A stretch of DNA of 64,000 bases, from the NCBI GenBank assembly GCA_013376985.1, contig JACABB010000001.1, forward strand, positions 334,155 to 398,154, read 5' to 3'. The notes beneath the pieces are model-generated. The model did not search any database and was not told where the DNA came from. It was given only the letters and a program-made list of their open reading frames with translations. Shown here in pieces: positions 1-9,773 of this stretch. The translations under genes and the position numbers were made by a program. This stretch comes from Bacteroidales bacterium. GTDB taxonomy: Bacteria; Bacteroidota; Bacteroidia; Bacteroidales; Tenuifilaceae. Every line of letters begins with the position of its first letter. Position 1 is the stretch's first letter.

Positions 1-72
1 GTGCATTTTTATATATTTTGAATTATAGATATTAGGTGCTAACTTTATGCCTCATTTCAAAATAACTATAGC

Positions 73-1464
73 ATGTTTGATAGCAAAATATATTCGGAAA
101 GACGGCTAAAACTCCGTAAAAAAATTCGTTCGGGGATTATATTAATTCATGGTAATAATGAATCTCCAATGAATTATCCCGCAAACCCCTACCATTTCCG
201 TCAGGATAGTTCTTTTTTATATTTCTTTGGTCTAAATCTCCCGGGATTAGTTGGTGTTATTGATATTGAAGATGGCAGAGACTGCATTTATGGTAATAAT
301 GTTGATATCGATGATATTATTTGGATGGGTCCACAACCCACCATTAATGAATTAGCATCAAAAGTAGGCGTTTTATCGACCCACCCATTGAAAGATCTGG
401 TAACAACTCTTCATCGTGCAGTTAAACAGGGTCGCAAAATTCATTTCACCCCTCCCTACAGAGCAGAAAACATTCTCTCATTAGAGCAACTGCTTGGAAT
501 CCACCCTACATTGATTCAAAAATATTCATCCGTAGAACTTGTAAAAACAATTGTATCATTAAGATCAATAAAAGAGCCTTGCGAAATAACTGAAATAGAT
601 TCTGCTTGCGATATTGGTTATAAGATGCATACCACAGCAATGAAAATGGCAATGGTTGGAGAAAAAGAACTTAATATAGCGGGTACAATTGCTGGTATAG
701 CAAATTGTTGGGGATCTGGTCCTTCGTTTCCAATTATACTTTCACAAAACGGGGAAACACTTCACAATCATGATCATTCTCAGATTTTGAAAGAGGGGCG
801 ATTACTTTTATGCGATGCCGGTGCTGAGGCCATTTCAAATTATGCTTCCGATTTTACCAGAACAATACCAGTAGGAGGAAAATTTTCTCAGAAGCAAAAA
901 GATATATACAATGTTGTGCTAGCAGCAAACAATAAAGCAATTGAACTAGCAAAACCAGGCATTCCCTATTTAAATATTCATTTGGAGGCTGCTCGAATTA
1001 TCACTTCTGGATTAGTTCAACTTGGATTAATGAAGGGCGATATTAATGATGCCGTTACAAATGGAGCACATGCACTATTTATGCCACACGGCCTTGGTCA
1101 TATGATGGGGCTTGATGTCCATGATATGGAAGATCTCGGCGAAAATAATGTTGGTTATGATGATGAGATTTCCCGTTCCGATCAATTTGGTACAGCTTAT
1201 CTTCGATTGGGTAGGAAACTTCAAGAAGGATTTGTAATCACCGTTGAACCTGGTATTTATTTTATCCCTGCGCTAATTGAAAAATGGAAAAGTGAAAAAA
1301 TAAATTCTTCGTTTATTAATTTTGACAAACTTGCTGATTATATCGGTTTTGGTGGTATTCGCCTTGAAGATGATATATTAATCACCGCAAAGGGTTGTCG
1401 CTTACTCGGATCTAAACGTATTCCAATAACTATTGAAGAGGTTGAAAAAACCTTTGCTGGTTAA
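73..1464 (+). CDS. pepP: Xaa-Pro aminopeptidase (M24 family)
   Basis: Predicted cytosolic metallopeptidase that removes an N-terminal residue next to proline. The 463-residue length suits an aminopeptidase P with its N-terminal creatinase-like domain (about 1-165) and pita-bread catalytic domain (about 170-463). The five dinuclear metal ligands are visible: D248 in LLCDAGAE, D260 in YASDFTR, H343 in PHGLGH, E392 in TVEPGIY and E432 in GGIRLEDD. No signal peptide. The gene stands alone, converges on the following minus-strand gene, and shares a hairpin terminator with it. The family is clear; substrate range is inferred from the family. Confidence 0.93.
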   Translation: MFDSKIYSERRLKLRKKIRSGIILIHGNNESPMNYPANPYHFRQDSSFLYFFGLNLPGLVGVIDIEDGRDCIYGNNVDIDDIIWMGPQPTINELASKVGVLSTHPLKDLVTTLHRAVKQGRKIHFTPPYRAENILSLEQLLGIHPTLIQKYSSVELVKTIVSLRSIKEPCEITEIDSACDIGYKMHTTAMKMAMVGEKELNIAGTIAGIANCWGSGPSFPIILSQNGETLHNHDHSQILKEGRLLLCDAGAEAISNYASDFTRTIPVGGKFSQKQKDIYNVVLAANNKAIELAKPGIPYLNIHLEAARIITSGLVQLGLMKGDINDAVTNGAHALFMPHGLGHMMGLDVHDMEDLGENNVGYDDEISRSDQFGTAYLRLGRKLQEGFVITVEPGIYFIPALIEKWKSEKINSSFINFDKLADYIGFGGIRLEDDILITAKGCRLLGSKRIPITIEEVEKTFAG

Positions 1465-1485
1465 GGTTGCTATAATTTTATTATA

Positions 1486-1513
1486 ATAAAGGGGGTAAAT
1501 TACCCCCCTTTAT
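1486..1513. terminator. Bidirectional terminator between convergent genes
   Basis: A strong G/C stem (GGGGGT pairing with ACCCCC around a short A/T loop) extended by ATAAA/TTTAT arms, so that an oligo-T tract follows the stem in both directions. It lies between the stop of the aminopeptidase gene and the stop of the minus-strand barrel gene, so it probably ends both transcripts. Confidence 0.75.
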
Positions 1514-1520
1514 CTTTTCC

Positions 1521-2624
1521 CTAAAACGCTTCGCTTGCGGTAAAGTATAGTGCTGGTTTATTTTCTTGCGTAAATCCAACATCAAAGCGAATATGAACAT
1601 TTGCCGGATTTACCCTTGCCCTTAAACCCAAACCATAAGTGTATTTAAATTTCTTTAGATCAAAATCATCTATCTCATTTGCAACATCCCCAGCAGAATA
1701 AAACATCGATCCTTTTAACCACTTATAAATTGGAAAACGGTATTCTGCTTGTATCGCCAATAAGTTATTATCGCGGTATCTTCCCTTATAATATCCTCTT
1801 AAAATCTCATTACCTCCCATTGATGGTAGCAACTGAAACGGGGTGTTTCCCCATGTAATATCCCCATAAATTTGAAGGCTAACGAAGTGGCTATATACAA
1901 TTGGATAGTAATTTCTGAAATCCAACGTTAATCGGCTATACTTCATTTGACTTCCAAATATTTTGCTGTTTATAAGAAGTGATAATTTGTAGAATTCCCC
2001 GCGTGTTGGGTAGAATAAATTATCACGATTGTCCCATGTTAAAAGGAATCCTAAACCAGAACTAAAAAAAGTTTTTGTCCCTGCTATGGTTTTATTAATA
2101 AGTTCTCCATCATTTTTAAAATCAGATGTTTGATAATAACCAAATTGTGCCTGTATTCCGGCCATAATTACATCAAACATTACTCTTTGTCGTTGAAATA
2201 GAAGCGAAGCGTCCTTTGAAATATAGTTTTCCTCAAGTGAATCTGGTGTATTACGACCAATACCAAAAAACTTATCCGGATAATAGTTGGCTTTAATGTG
2301 TCCCGAATAGTAAAAATCCCTATCCTCCGTGTAAAATTTAGGAAGCAGGGTTAAACTCACCTGATTCTTTAGTGTATAAATCAATGTTCCTTGAATATTT
2401 GACGCTTTAGTTGAACCTTGACTAGTAAAATAATAACCCGATGTAATTCCCATACCCCAATTCGTTTCCTCACCAAAAAATAGTATTGGCAAAGCAACTA
2501 TGAAATTTTTGCTTGTATCCTTTAAAGGAATAGTATCTTTAGGTACTAATAAATTTGTTCTGGCTACTATGCCCTCCGTGCATAGTAGAAAAATGAAAAT
2601 TAATGTCGAAAATATTTTCATCAT
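1521..2624 (-). CDS. BamA/TamA-family outer-membrane beta-barrel protein
   Basis: About 367 residues from the chosen start. A hydrophobic signal peptide (MMKIFSTLIFIFLLCTEG) is followed by alternating beta-strand-like sequence without an evident POTRA domain, and the chain ends in phenylalanine, as expected for a barrel inserted by BamA. The segment LRGYYKGRYRDNN about 90 residues from the C-terminus matches the conserved (V/I)RGF/Y motif of the bacterial surface antigen (D15/Omp85) barrel. An upstream in-frame ATG at 2648 would add eight residues before the signal peptide; I chose 2624 because it puts the signal peptide first and leaves a TAnnTTTG box just upstream. It may be a POTRA-less Omp85-like protein; its cargo is unknown. 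Confidence 0.75.
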   Translation of the reverse strand: MMKIFSTLIFIFLLCTEGIVARTNLLVPKDTIPLKDTSKNFIVALPILFFGEETNWGMGITSGYYFTSQGSTKASNIQGTLIYTLKNQVSLTLLPKFYTEDRDFYYSGHIKANYYPDKFFGIGRNTPDSLEENYISKDASLLFQRQRVMFDVIMAGIQAQFGYYQTSDFKNDGELINKTIAGTKTFFSSGLGFLLTWDNRDNLFYPTRGEFYKLSLLINSKIFGSQMKYSRLTLDFRNYYPIVYSHFVSLQIYGDITWGNTPFQLLPSMGGNEILRGYYKGRYRDNNLLAIQAEYRFPIYKWLKGSMFYSAGDVANEIDDFDLKKFKYTYGLGLRARVNPANVHIRFDVGFTQENKPALYFTASEAF

Positions 2625-2645
2625 ATAGGTGTAAGAATATAATAG

Positions 2646-2653
2646 CAAAGTTA
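2646..2653 (-). promoter_or_regulatory. Candidate -7 box for the barrel protein gene
   Basis: On the minus strand this reads TAACTTTG, a perfect match to the Bacteroidota -7 element TAnnTTTG, ending 22 bases before the ATG at 2624. No TTG is found at the usual -33 distance, so the call rests on one box. Confidence 0.35.
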
Positions 2654-3124
2654 GTGAGGTTGGCGAGATTTGATCGAAAATATTTGATTATTCTACTTTG
2701 ACCTGCTCCTTTTACAGCAGAAGATTTAGTTGAACTCGTTAATATGGTAATTTGTTTAATAATTGTTAATAATTTTGTGTGTTACGTTTTAAAAATAAAT
2801 TTGCTTTTAATCACTCCGTATTTAATTATACTTTTTTTTCGATCTTCAAAGAGATTTACAATATTTTTAAAACTAAAGTACACACAATCTATTAACTCTT
2901 TTAAATCTGTTAGTAACTGTAATTTTATACATCAAAACGATATTAACTAAATGTTAATAACTGTTGAATATCTTTGAATACCAGATACAAATTACTTTTT
3001 ACGCTGTTTAAAATTTGTTATCCAAATATTAATAAGCAATTTTGCAAATACAATTAACTATTTTTTTAAACCAAATTAACACCCTAATATCATCATCATA
3101 AATTAAATTTATAAATTCTAAAAT
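2654..3124. other. AT-rich divergent intergenic region
   Basis: About 470 bases of very AT-rich sequence between the minus-strand barrel gene and nadA. It contains an open frame at 2744-2950 whose product is low-complexity and hydrophobic, has no ribosome-binding site and resembles nothing I know; I do not call it a gene. The nadA promoter candidate lies near the right end. No tRNA, repeat or strong hairpin was seen. Confidence 0.5.
3014..3044 (+). promoter_or_regulatory. Candidate nadA-ruvB promoter
   Basis: TTTG at 3014-3017, a 19-base spacer, then CAATTTTG at 3037-3044, which differs from the Bacteroidota -7 consensus TAnnTTTG at one position. Transcription would begin near 3051, about 75 bases before the nadA ATG. 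Confidence 0.35.
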
Positions 3125-4114
3125 ATGATTATAAATGTTAATAGTGTTGATAAAATAGGTTTTGTCGATTTAGACATCGATAATAACTTAGATTTACCTG
3201 CAGAAATAAAGAGATTAAAGAAAGAAAAAAATGCAATTATCCTTGCTCACTACTATCAGAATTCTGAAATACAAGATATCGCTGATTTTATAGGAGATAG
3301 TTTAGCATTATCACAAAAAGCAGAAAATATTGATGCAGACATAATACTTTTTGCTGGTGTAAGTTTTATGGCCGAAACTGCAAAAATTTTATCACCCAAT
3401 AAAAAAGTTTTAATACCCGATAGGAATGCAGGATGTAGTTTAGCAGATTCTTGTAAATACGATGATTTTAAATTTTTTTTGAAAAAGTATAATGGTTATA
3501 AAGTAATTACATATGTGAATACAACTGCTGAAATAAAAAGTATTTCGGATATATGTTGTACTTCATCGAATGCTGTAAAAATTGTTAATAGTATTCCTAA
3601 AGAACAGGGTGTAATTTTTGCGCCAGATAGAAATTTAGGAAATTATATTAAAAGTATTACAGGAAGAGAAAATATGGTTATTTGGGATGGTGCATGCCAT
3701 GTTCACGAAGAATTTGATTTAGAGGAAATCTTAAAGATAAGAAGTAAGTACCCTAAAGCTAAGTTAATATCACATCCTGAATGTAAGAAGCATATATTAA
3801 TGATTTCTGATTTTATTGGATCTACTGCCGATTTGTTGAGTTATACAATTAAAGACGGTTCTAATGAATTTATTGTTGCCACAGAACCAGGAATAATCCA
3901 TCAGATGAAAAAAGCTAGTCCCGACAAGGTTTTTATTTCACCTCCACCAAAAGCAACTAATTGTGGTTGTAATGAATGTTCCTTTATGAAGTTGATCACT
4001 TTAAAAAAAATCTACTTAACTTTAAAATATGAGTTACCAGAGGTAATTATTGATGAAAATTTGATGAACTTGGCCAGATTACCTATTAAAAGAATGTTGG
4101 AAATTTCAAAATGA
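3125..4114 (+). CDS. nadA: Quinolinate synthase
   Basis: Condenses iminoaspartate with dihydroxyacetone phosphate to quinolinate in de novo NAD synthesis, using an oxygen-sensitive [4Fe-4S] cluster. Family signatures are clear: [20 protein letters not shown] near residue 40, and three cluster cysteine regions at C104 (NAGCSLAD), C191 (DGACHVHE) and the CGCNEC segment at 280-285. The C104 to C191 spacing of 87 equals the C113 to C200 spacing I recall for the E. coli enzyme. Length (329) is normal. The partners nadB and nadC are not in the window. ruvB follows after four bases, so the two are probably cotranscribed. Confidence 0.96.
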   Translation: MIINVNSVDKIGFVDLDIDNNLDLPAEIKRLKKEKNAIILAHYYQNSEIQDIADFIGDSLALSQKAENIDADIILFAGVSFMAETAKILSPNKKVLIPDRNAGCSLADSCKYDDFKFFLKKYNGYKVITYVNTTAEIKSISDICCTSSNAVKIVNSIPKEQGVIFAPDRNLGNYIKSITGRENMVIWDGACHVHEEFDLEEILKIRSKYPKAKLISHPECKKHILMISDFIGSTADLLSYTIKDGSNEFIVATEPGIIHQMKKASPDKVFISPPPKATNCGCNECSFMKLITLKKIYLTLKYELPEVIIDENLMNLARLPIKRMLEISK

Positions 4115-4118
4115 CCAT

Positions 4119-5135
4119 ATGGATAGTGAATTTTTAAGAGGGAATAGAATAGATTCGGATAAGGACATAGAACAAAAAATACGACCATTTGAATTTCAGG
4201 AATTCAGTGGCCAAGAAGGTATAATTGATAATTTAAAAATTTTTGTGAAAGCAGCTAAAATGAGAAATGAGGCTTTAGATCATGTATTGCTTCATGGACC
4301 TCCTGGTTTAGGAAAAACTACGTTAGCCAATATTATTGCAAATGAACTAAATGTATCGATTAAATGTACTTCTGGTCCTGTTTTGGAAAAACCAGGGGAT
4401 TTGGCTGGGATACTAACAAATCTGGAAAAGTTCGATGTATTATTTATTGATGAGATTCACAGATTAAGCCCAATTGTAGAGGAGTATTTGTATTCTGCAA
4501 TGGAAGATTATAAAATTGATATATTGATTGATAAGGGTGCTAGTGCAAGAACTATTCAAATTGAATTGAATCCCTTTACTTTAATTGGTGCAACAACACG
4601 AAGTGGTTTATTAACAAGCCCATTGCGAGCACGATTTGGTATAAAGTTACATTTGGAATATTATGATTCTGAAACATTAAAGCGAATTCTTAGAAGATCT
4701 GCTAAGATTTTAAATATTGAGATAAAGGAAGATGCCACAACTGAAATTTCTCTAAGAAGTAGAGGTACACCAAGGATAGCTAATTCACTGCTAAGAAGAG
4801 TTAGAGATTTTGCGCAGGTAAAAGGAAATAATATAGTAGATAAGGAAATTTCGAGTTATGCGTTGGATGCTTTAAAAATTGATAAAAAGGGTTTGGATGA
4901 AATGGATAATAAGATATTGACTACAATAATTTATAAATTTAATGGAGGACCAGTTGGATTAAATACTATTTCAACGGCTGTGGGTGAAGATTCAGGAACA
5001 ATTGAAGAGGTTTATGAACCATTTTTAATAAAAGAAGGATTTATTAACAGAACTCCAAGAGGAAGAGAAGTAACAACTTTAGCATATAAACATTTAGGTA
5101 TTATTAAAACAGAAGAACAGGGAAAACTTTTTTAG
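4119..5135 (+). CDS. ruvB: Holliday junction branch migration helicase RuvB
   Basis: AAA+ motor of the RuvABC complex that drives Holliday junction migration. At 338 residues it is full length. Walker A is GPPGLGKT at 60-67, Walker B is DEIH at 111-114, sensor 1 lies in LIGATTRSG near 156-162, and the arginine-finger region is SPLRARFG near 167-174. The C-terminal winged helix ([16 protein letters not shown] to TPRGREVT) is intact. It starts four bases after nadA. Its stop codon overlaps the stop of the convergent regulator gene (four bases, 5132-5135). ruvA and ruvC are elsewhere. Confidence 0.97.
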   Translation: MDSEFLRGNRIDSDKDIEQKIRPFEFQEFSGQEGIIDNLKIFVKAAKMRNEALDHVLLHGPPGLGKTTLANIIANELNVSIKCTSGPVLEKPGDLAGILTNLEKFDVLFIDEIHRLSPIVEEYLYSAMEDYKIDILIDKGASARTIQIELNPFTLIGATTRSGLLTSPLRARFGIKLHLEYYDSETLKRILRRSAKILNIEIKEDATTEISLRSRGTPRIANSLLRRVRDFAQVKGNNIVDKEISSYALDALKIDKKGLDEMDNKILTTIIYKFNGGPVGLNTISTAVGEDSGTIEEVYEPFLIKEGFINRTPRGREVTTLAYKHLGIIKTEEQGKLF

Positions 5136-5842
5136 TAAGGGTTGGAGATTTTATTGAGTTCGTTCTTATTTAGAATCTTGATGCGTTTGCCTGAAATAGA
5201 AATGATTTTGTCATTTTTAAGATCAGAGAGTAAGCGAATAACTGATTCTGTTGCTGTTCCTACTATATTGGATAATTCGGCTCTGGTTAAGGAAATTGTA
5301 AGGAAGCCCTCATTGTCTTTCCCAAATGTATCTTCAAGCATAATAAGAACTTCTGCTAAGCGTTCTCTAACCGTTTTTTGGGCAATGTCTTTAATGTAAC
5401 TATTTGCTTGGTTCAATTCTTTACAAGTAAGCTGCATTAGAGATAAGGCAAAATCAGAGTTTTTCTTTACAAATGAGAACATGATGCTGGAAGGAATGAA
5501 GCAAATTGAAGCATCTTCTATAACTTCTGCTGTTGTACATGCAGGTTCGTTGCTAAGAACAGATCTGTAGCCGGTAATATCCCCCTTTTGTGCAAAAGCA
5601 ATAATTTGTTCTTTACCATCGAAGCCTGTTTTATATATTTTTAAAATACCAGAATTAACACAATAGCATCCTGATATTCTATTACCTTCACGATAAAGAA
5701 CATCTCCTTTTTTAAATGAATTGATAGATTTATTTTTGTCTATATAATCTAAATCTTCTGAACTGAGCGAATTAAATATAGATGATTCAGTACAAGAACA
5801 ACCCTTACATAAGAGAAAATTATCTTCCATTGTGCTATTCAT
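5132..5842 (-). CDS. Crp/Fnr-family regulator with an N-terminal cysteine cluster
   Basis: 236 residues: a cyclic-nucleotide-binding-type beta-roll (about 40-140), dimer helix, and a C-terminal winged helix with recognition segment [20 protein letters not shown] near 187-206. The recognition helix keeps the E and R of the FNR ExxSR pattern. The N-terminus carries C12, C15 and C17 (LLCKGCSC) and further cysteines lie in GCYCVNSG and ASICFIP, so an FNR-like redox or metal centre is possible but not shown. Met5 is an alternative start. It converges on ruvB with a four-base overlap. Regulated genes cannot be read from the window. Confidence 0.85.
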   Translation of the reverse strand: MNSTMEDNFLLCKGCSCTESSIFNSLSSEDLDYIDKNKSINSFKKGDVLYREGNRISGCYCVNSGILKIYKTGFDGKEQIIAFAQKGDITGYRSVLSNEPACTTAEVIEDASICFIPSSIMFSFVKKNSDFALSLMQLTCKELNQANSYIKDIAQKTVRERLAEVLIMLEDTFGKDNEGFLTISLTRAELSNIVGTATESVIRLLSDLKNDKIISISGKRIKILNKNELNKISNPY

Positions 5843-5906
5843 AATATTTAAGGTAAATATAACTTAAAGATCATTTTAATCTTCGATAATTTAAGGAAAA
5901 AATGAG

Positions 5907-6926
5907 TTATAAATAGTTCTTAAAATTATTTAAAAAACGAATATCATTTTCAAAGTATAACCTTAGATCTTTTACTTGGTATTTAAGCATAGCTAAACGC
6001 TCAAGGCCGATTCCAAAAGCGTAACCAGAATAGATTTTATTATCAATATTATTTAATTCAAGTACCTTTGGATCAACCATTCCACAACCCAAAACTTCTA
6101 ACCAACCTGTATGTTTACAAACGGAACAACCTTTTCCACCACAGAGTTTACAAGTTATATCCATTTCTGCAGAGGGTTCTGTAAAAGGGAAAAATGAAGG
6201 TCGTAAACGAATATTAGTGTCTGAGCCAAATAATTCCCTAGAAAAAAATAGTAGAGTTTGTTTTAGATCTGCAAACGAAACTCCTTTATCAATGTATAAG
6301 CCTTCTATTTGATGAAAAATACAGTGTGCACGGGCAGAAATTGCTTCGTTACGAAAAACACGTCCTGGACAAATAATTCGAATGGGTAATTTGTCGTTTT
6401 CCATGCTACGGACTTGAACTGATGAGGTATGCGTTCTTAGGAGAATATCTGGATTTTTTTCAATAAAAAAGGTGTCTTGCATATCTCTGGCAGGATGTTC
6501 TTTAGGAAAGTTGAGAGCGGAAAAGACGTGCCAATCATCTTCAATTTCAGGACCTTCAGATAATGAAAATCCAAGTTTTTGAAAAATTGAATATAATTCA
6601 TTTTTAATAAGGGATATTGGATGCCTTGAACCCATGAAAAAAGGTTCGTGTTGTAAAGAAAGATCAATTGAATTACTTCTGATATTTTTATCCTTGAAAT
6701 TTAATTTAGAAGAATCAATTATTTCGACAACTTTATTTTTTAGCGTATTTATTACTTGGCCAAACTCCTTTTTCTCCTCCGCTAGAACATCACGAAAATC
6801 TGAAAACAAAGAGGTTATTAAACCTTTTTTACCAAGCATTTTAATGCGAAATATTTCTATTTCTTCTACGCTTGAAGGAGAAAATGAATTGATTTCCTGA
6901 TTGATTTCCTGAATTTTTTGTTTCAT
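5907..6926 (-). CDS. pheS: Phenylalanine-tRNA ligase alpha subunit
   Basis: Class II aminoacyl-tRNA synthetase subunit that, with PheT, charges tRNA-Phe. The N-terminal coiled-coil arm (about 1-90) is followed by the catalytic core: motif 1 in SRHPISLIKNELYSIF, motif 2 in PGRVFRNEAISARAHCIFHQ, and motif 3 in GYAFGIGLERLAMLKY. An internal CKLCGGKGCSVCKHTGW segment supplies a CxxC...CxxC zinc-ribbon-like insert seen in a subset of bacterial PheS proteins. At 339 residues it is full length. pheT is not adjacent. It lies seven bases downstream of the peptidyl-prolyl isomerase gene and probably shares its promoter. Confidence 0.96.
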   Translation of the reverse strand: MKQKIQEINQEINSFSPSSVEEIEIFRIKMLGKKGLITSLFSDFRDVLAEEKKEFGQVINTLKNKVVEIIDSSKLNFKDKNIRSNSIDLSLQHEPFFMGSRHPISLIKNELYSIFQKLGFSLSEGPEIEDDWHVFSALNFPKEHPARDMQDTFFIEKNPDILLRTHTSSVQVRSMENDKLPIRIICPGRVFRNEAISARAHCIFHQIEGLYIDKGVSFADLKQTLLFFSRELFGSDTNIRLRPSFFPFTEPSAEMDITCKLCGGKGCSVCKHTGWLEVLGCGMVDPKVLELNNIDNKIYSGYAFGIGLERLAMLKYQVKDLRLYFENDIRFLNNFKNYL

Positions 6927-6933
6927 CTAAATA

Positions 6934-7743
6934 TTATTTTACAACTGAAATATTAAACTTAATATCTTTTAAAGGCCTATCATTTTTATCTGTATTTACA
7001 GATGAAAGTTCGTCAACAATATTCTGACCTTCGACTATTTCACCGAAAACGGTATAATTACCATCAAGATGTGGTATACCCCCAATCGTTGTATAAATTT
7101 TTCGTTGTTTTTCAGTAAATTTATACTTAGGATACTTTTCCCAAATAGAATCGATTGCTATACTTACATTTAGTGATATAGAAACAGTATCTACTTTTTT
7201 TTGATTTTTAAGTGATGAGATTTTTTCTTGAAGAAGTTTTTTATATAGGTTGTTTTTATTTTTGGAATCACGTTTATTTTCTAGATCATCTAATTGTTCG
7301 TTAGTATAAACTTTCCCTTTAACTAAATAGAATTGTGAACCAGACGATTTTTTTTCGGGATTAATATCATCACCCTCACGTGCCATGCCAACAGCTCCTT
7401 TTTTATGAATTAGACTATCAATTATTTCAGCGTCAATTAAATAACCAGAATCTTTGTTGCCATAAAGTGAATCAGGTTTAGCTATTATGGTTGATGGATC
7501 TCCCCCCTGTACAACGAAATTGTTTATAATGCGATGAAAAATTTGACCGTTAAAAAAATTTTCATTAGATAATTTTAGGAAATTATCCCTATGTTTAGGA
7601 GTTTGGTTATAAAGTTTTATTATAATATCTCCTTTATCAGTATTAATTTTTATATAGTGTGAATCGTCTTTGGAAACTCTATTACAAGATGTAAAGCTTG
7701 AAATAATTAAAGAAAAAATAATGAGTTTGCGAATCATAATCAT
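6934..7743 (-). CDS. Lipoprotein cyclophilin-type peptidyl-prolyl isomerase
   Basis: A 269-residue secreted cyclophilin. The N-terminal hydrophobic stretch ends in SSFTSC, a plausible lipobox that would anchor the protein through the cysteine. The cyclophilin core is recognisable: GDIIIKLYNQTPKHRDNFLKL, FFNGQIFHRIINNFVVQGGD (catalytic Arg in FHR, Gln in VQGGD), SSGSQFYLV and LDGNYTVFGEIVEGQNIVDEL. A lysine-rich insert of roughly 65 residues (about 150-215) splits the domain before the VFGEI strand. ATG at 7737 is an alternative start. It is likely an envelope folding factor. pheS follows directly. Confidence 0.88.
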   Translation of the reverse strand: MIMIRKLIIFSLIISSFTSCNRVSKDDSHYIKINTDKGDIIIKLYNQTPKHRDNFLKLSNENFFNGQIFHRIINNFVVQGGDPSTIIAKPDSLYGNKDSGYLIDAEIIDSLIHKKGAVGMAREGDDINPEKKSSGSQFYLVKGKVYTNEQLDDLENKRDSKNKNNLYKKLLQEKISSLKNQKKVDTVSISLNVSIAIDSIWEKYPKYKFTEKQRKIYTTIGGIPHLDGNYTVFGEIVEGQNIVDELSSVNTDKNDRPLKDIKFNISVVK

Positions 7744-7773
7744 AGTTGATTAAAAATAAAAAGTTAGATCATA

Positions 7774-7805
7774 CAAAAATACAGAACAGAAAATTATTTA
7801 TACAA
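7774..7805 (-). promoter_or_regulatory. Candidate promoter for isomerase-pheS
   Basis: On the minus strand: TTG (7803-7805), a 21-base spacer, then TATTTTTG (7774-7781), a perfect TAnnTTTG -7 box. Spacing fits the Bacteroidota primary sigma factor pattern. The predicted start point is about 25 bases before the ATG. Confidence 0.55.
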
Positions 7806-8055
7806 TTTTAAAGCTTCTTTTACCAAATAATTAATTTAATATTTTTTATAAATAGAATTTTAGGATAAAAATTGTAATAGTTATTCATTTAGAGAATACA
7901 ATAATTAAATTGTGTATAATAATTTCTCTAATAATTTTTATTTCTATTTTTACGAGGATTAGAAAGCATATATAAGAGTTATTCATATTGAACTTATTTG
8001 TGTTTTTCTTATGATTGAAGATTGTAAATAAAGTTAGAGATTATAAGGGGGAAAT
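7806..8055. other. AT-rich upstream region of dut
   Basis: With the promoter above, this completes a 312-base gap between divergent genes. I saw no gene, RNA or repeat. A purine-rich AAGGGGGAAAT just before the dut ATG is an unusually strong Shine-Dalgarno-like sequence for this genome, where most genes show none. Confidence 0.4.
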
Positions 8056-8490
8056 ATGAAAGTTAAAATAATTAATAAATCAAAACATGAAAATCCTAAT
8101 TACTCAACCCGATATAGTGCAGGATTGGATTTAAGGGCTAATTTGAATGAATCTATAATTTTGAAGCCTTTTGAAAGAGTTTTGGTTAAAACAGGATTAT
8201 TTATTGAAATTCCTGTCGGGTATGAGGCGCAAATAAGACCTAGAAGCGGATTAGCTTTAAAAAAAGGTCTTACTGTGCTAAATTCACCAGGAACGATTGA
8301 TTCTGATTATAGAGGTGAAATAGGGGTTATATTGATAAACTTAAGTCAAGAAGAAGTTATTATTGAAGATGGGGAACGTATTTGTCAAATGATATTTGCT
8401 AAATATGAACATGTAGAATTTATTAATGTTGATCATATTGCAGAAACGCTCAGAGGTGATGGTGGTTTTGGGCATACAGGTATAGAATAA
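8056..8490 (+). CDS. dut: dUTP pyrophosphatase
   Basis: Hydrolyses dUTP to dUMP, protecting DNA from uracil and feeding thymidylate synthesis; a homotrimer in the cytosol. All five conserved motifs are present in 144 residues: AGLDLRAN (motif 1), RPRSGLALK (2), [13 protein letters not shown] with the catalytic Asp (3), GERICQMIF (4) and the C-terminal [10 protein letters not shown] (5). A G-rich Shine-Dalgarno-like sequence precedes the ATG. The EnvC-like gene starts nine bases downstream. Confidence 0.97.
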   Translation: MKVKIINKSKHENPNYSTRYSAGLDLRANLNESIILKPFERVLVKTGLFIEIPVGYEAQIRPRSGLALKKGLTVLNSPGTIDSDYRGEIGVILINLSQEEVIIEDGERICQMIFAKYEHVEFINVDHIAETLRGDGGFGHTGIE

Positions 8491-8499
8491 ATTTAAAAA

Positions 8500-9705
8500 A
8501 TGTTTTTTATAAAGAATAAATTTTTATTGATTTTGGTGCTAATAATTTTATTAGTAGTTAATAATTTGTATTCACAACAAATAAATGAACTAAGTAAGAA
8601 AAAAAAGGAGATAGAAAATGAAATAGAGGCTATTTCTAATCTTCTTAAAAAAACCGAAAATGAAAGTAAAAACTCATTAAATAATATTAGGTTAACTAAA
8701 AAGAAAATAGAGTTAAAGAATAGTTTAATTAAACAAATAGATAATGAGAGTGATCAATTAAATGATAAAATTACTTTACGAAAAGGAAAAATAGATAGTC
8801 TAAACCAGCAAATAGGTTTAATAAAAAATGACTATAAAAGAATTATTTTATTTAGCCAAAATTCAAAAAATAAGAATATTTTATTATTGCTTGTTTTTAC
8901 GGCTAAGGATTTTAACCAAGCATATAAAAGAATTAAATATTATCAGCAAATTTTTAACTATAAAAAGAAATTAGTTGCAAGGTATTATGGTACAATAAAT
9001 GAGATAAAGAATGAAAACGAAAAATTAACCGATAACATTAACCTTTTATCCAAAAAACAAAAAGAAAAAGAGTATGAAATTGTTGCACTGAAAAAAGAGG
9101 AGGGTTCTTTTTTACAAAAAATAAATGAATTAAGTAAAAAGAAATCAGATTTATTAATTGAATTAGAAGAGCAAAAAAAGATTTCAAAAAAAATTAATGA
9201 TGAAATCAAAAGATTAATCGAGGAAGAGGCTCGGCGTGAAACTGAAAATAAGAATGCCCCACAAGAAAAGAGAATATTATTAAGTAATAATTTTAGAGAC
9301 AATGTTGGGAAGTTTATGCTTCCTGTAAGTAATGGGATAATAACGGGAAATTATGGGGAATCATTTCATCCTATTTTGAAAGAAGTTAAAATAAAAAATA
9401 ATGGGATAGATATTACTATATCACAAAAGTCGGATGTTTTTTCGATTTATAAAGGTGAAGTACGAAAAATTTTTAAAGTACCAGGCTCTAACCTTGCGAT
9501 AATTATTAGACATGGTAGATATCTTACTGTTTATACAAACCTAACGGGAATAAATGTTGCTGTTGGGCAAGAAATAAATACATATCAAAAAATAGGGGAA
9601 ATAAATTTGCAAAAAGGGGAAGAATCTTCAATATTGCATTTCGAACTTTGGAATGAGAATAAAACCGAAGATCCCTTAAAATGGTTTAGAAAGAGCGATA
9701 AATAG
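8500..9705 (+). CDS. EnvC-like murein hydrolase activator (degenerate M23 domain)
   Basis: 401 residues: a signal peptide (about 1-25), a long lysine/glutamate-rich coiled coil (about 26-245), and a C-terminal LytM/M23-type domain (about 275-400). In active M23 enzymes the zinc ligands come from HxxxD and HxH motifs. Here the corresponding first segment is KIKNNGIDI with no His, and the last is LHFELW with a single His, so catalysis is unlikely. This matches EnvC/NlpD-type activators, which stimulate cell-wall amidases during division rather than cut themselves. Assignment by architecture; the amidase partner is not in the window. Confidence 0.82.
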   Translation: MFFIKNKFLLILVLIILLVVNNLYSQQINELSKKKKEIENEIEAISNLLKKTENESKNSLNNIRLTKKKIELKNSLIKQIDNESDQLNDKITLRKGKIDSLNQQIGLIKNDYKRIILFSQNSKNKNILLLLVFTAKDFNQAYKRIKYYQQIFNYKKKLVARYYGTINEIKNENEKLTDNINLLSKKQKEKEYEIVALKKEEGSFLQKINELSKKKSDLLIELEEQKKISKKINDEIKRLIEEEARRETENKNAPQEKRILLSNNFRDNVGKFMLPVSNGIITGNYGESFHPILKEVKIKNNGIDITISQKSDVFSIYKGEVRKIFKVPGSNLAIIIRHGRYLTVYTNLTGINVAVGQEINTYQKIGEINLQKGEESSILHFELWNENKTEDPLKWFRKSDK

Positions 9706-9773
9706 TTTTTGTAGAAATTCGAAACCATTTATCTTTTTAGTTAGTATAACTAGGATAATTTTAATGTTGCCCG

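Noticed and set aside
2744-2950. 68-codon open frame between the barrel gene and nadA
   Set aside because: Low-complexity AT-driven composition, no ribosome-binding site, no family resemblance.
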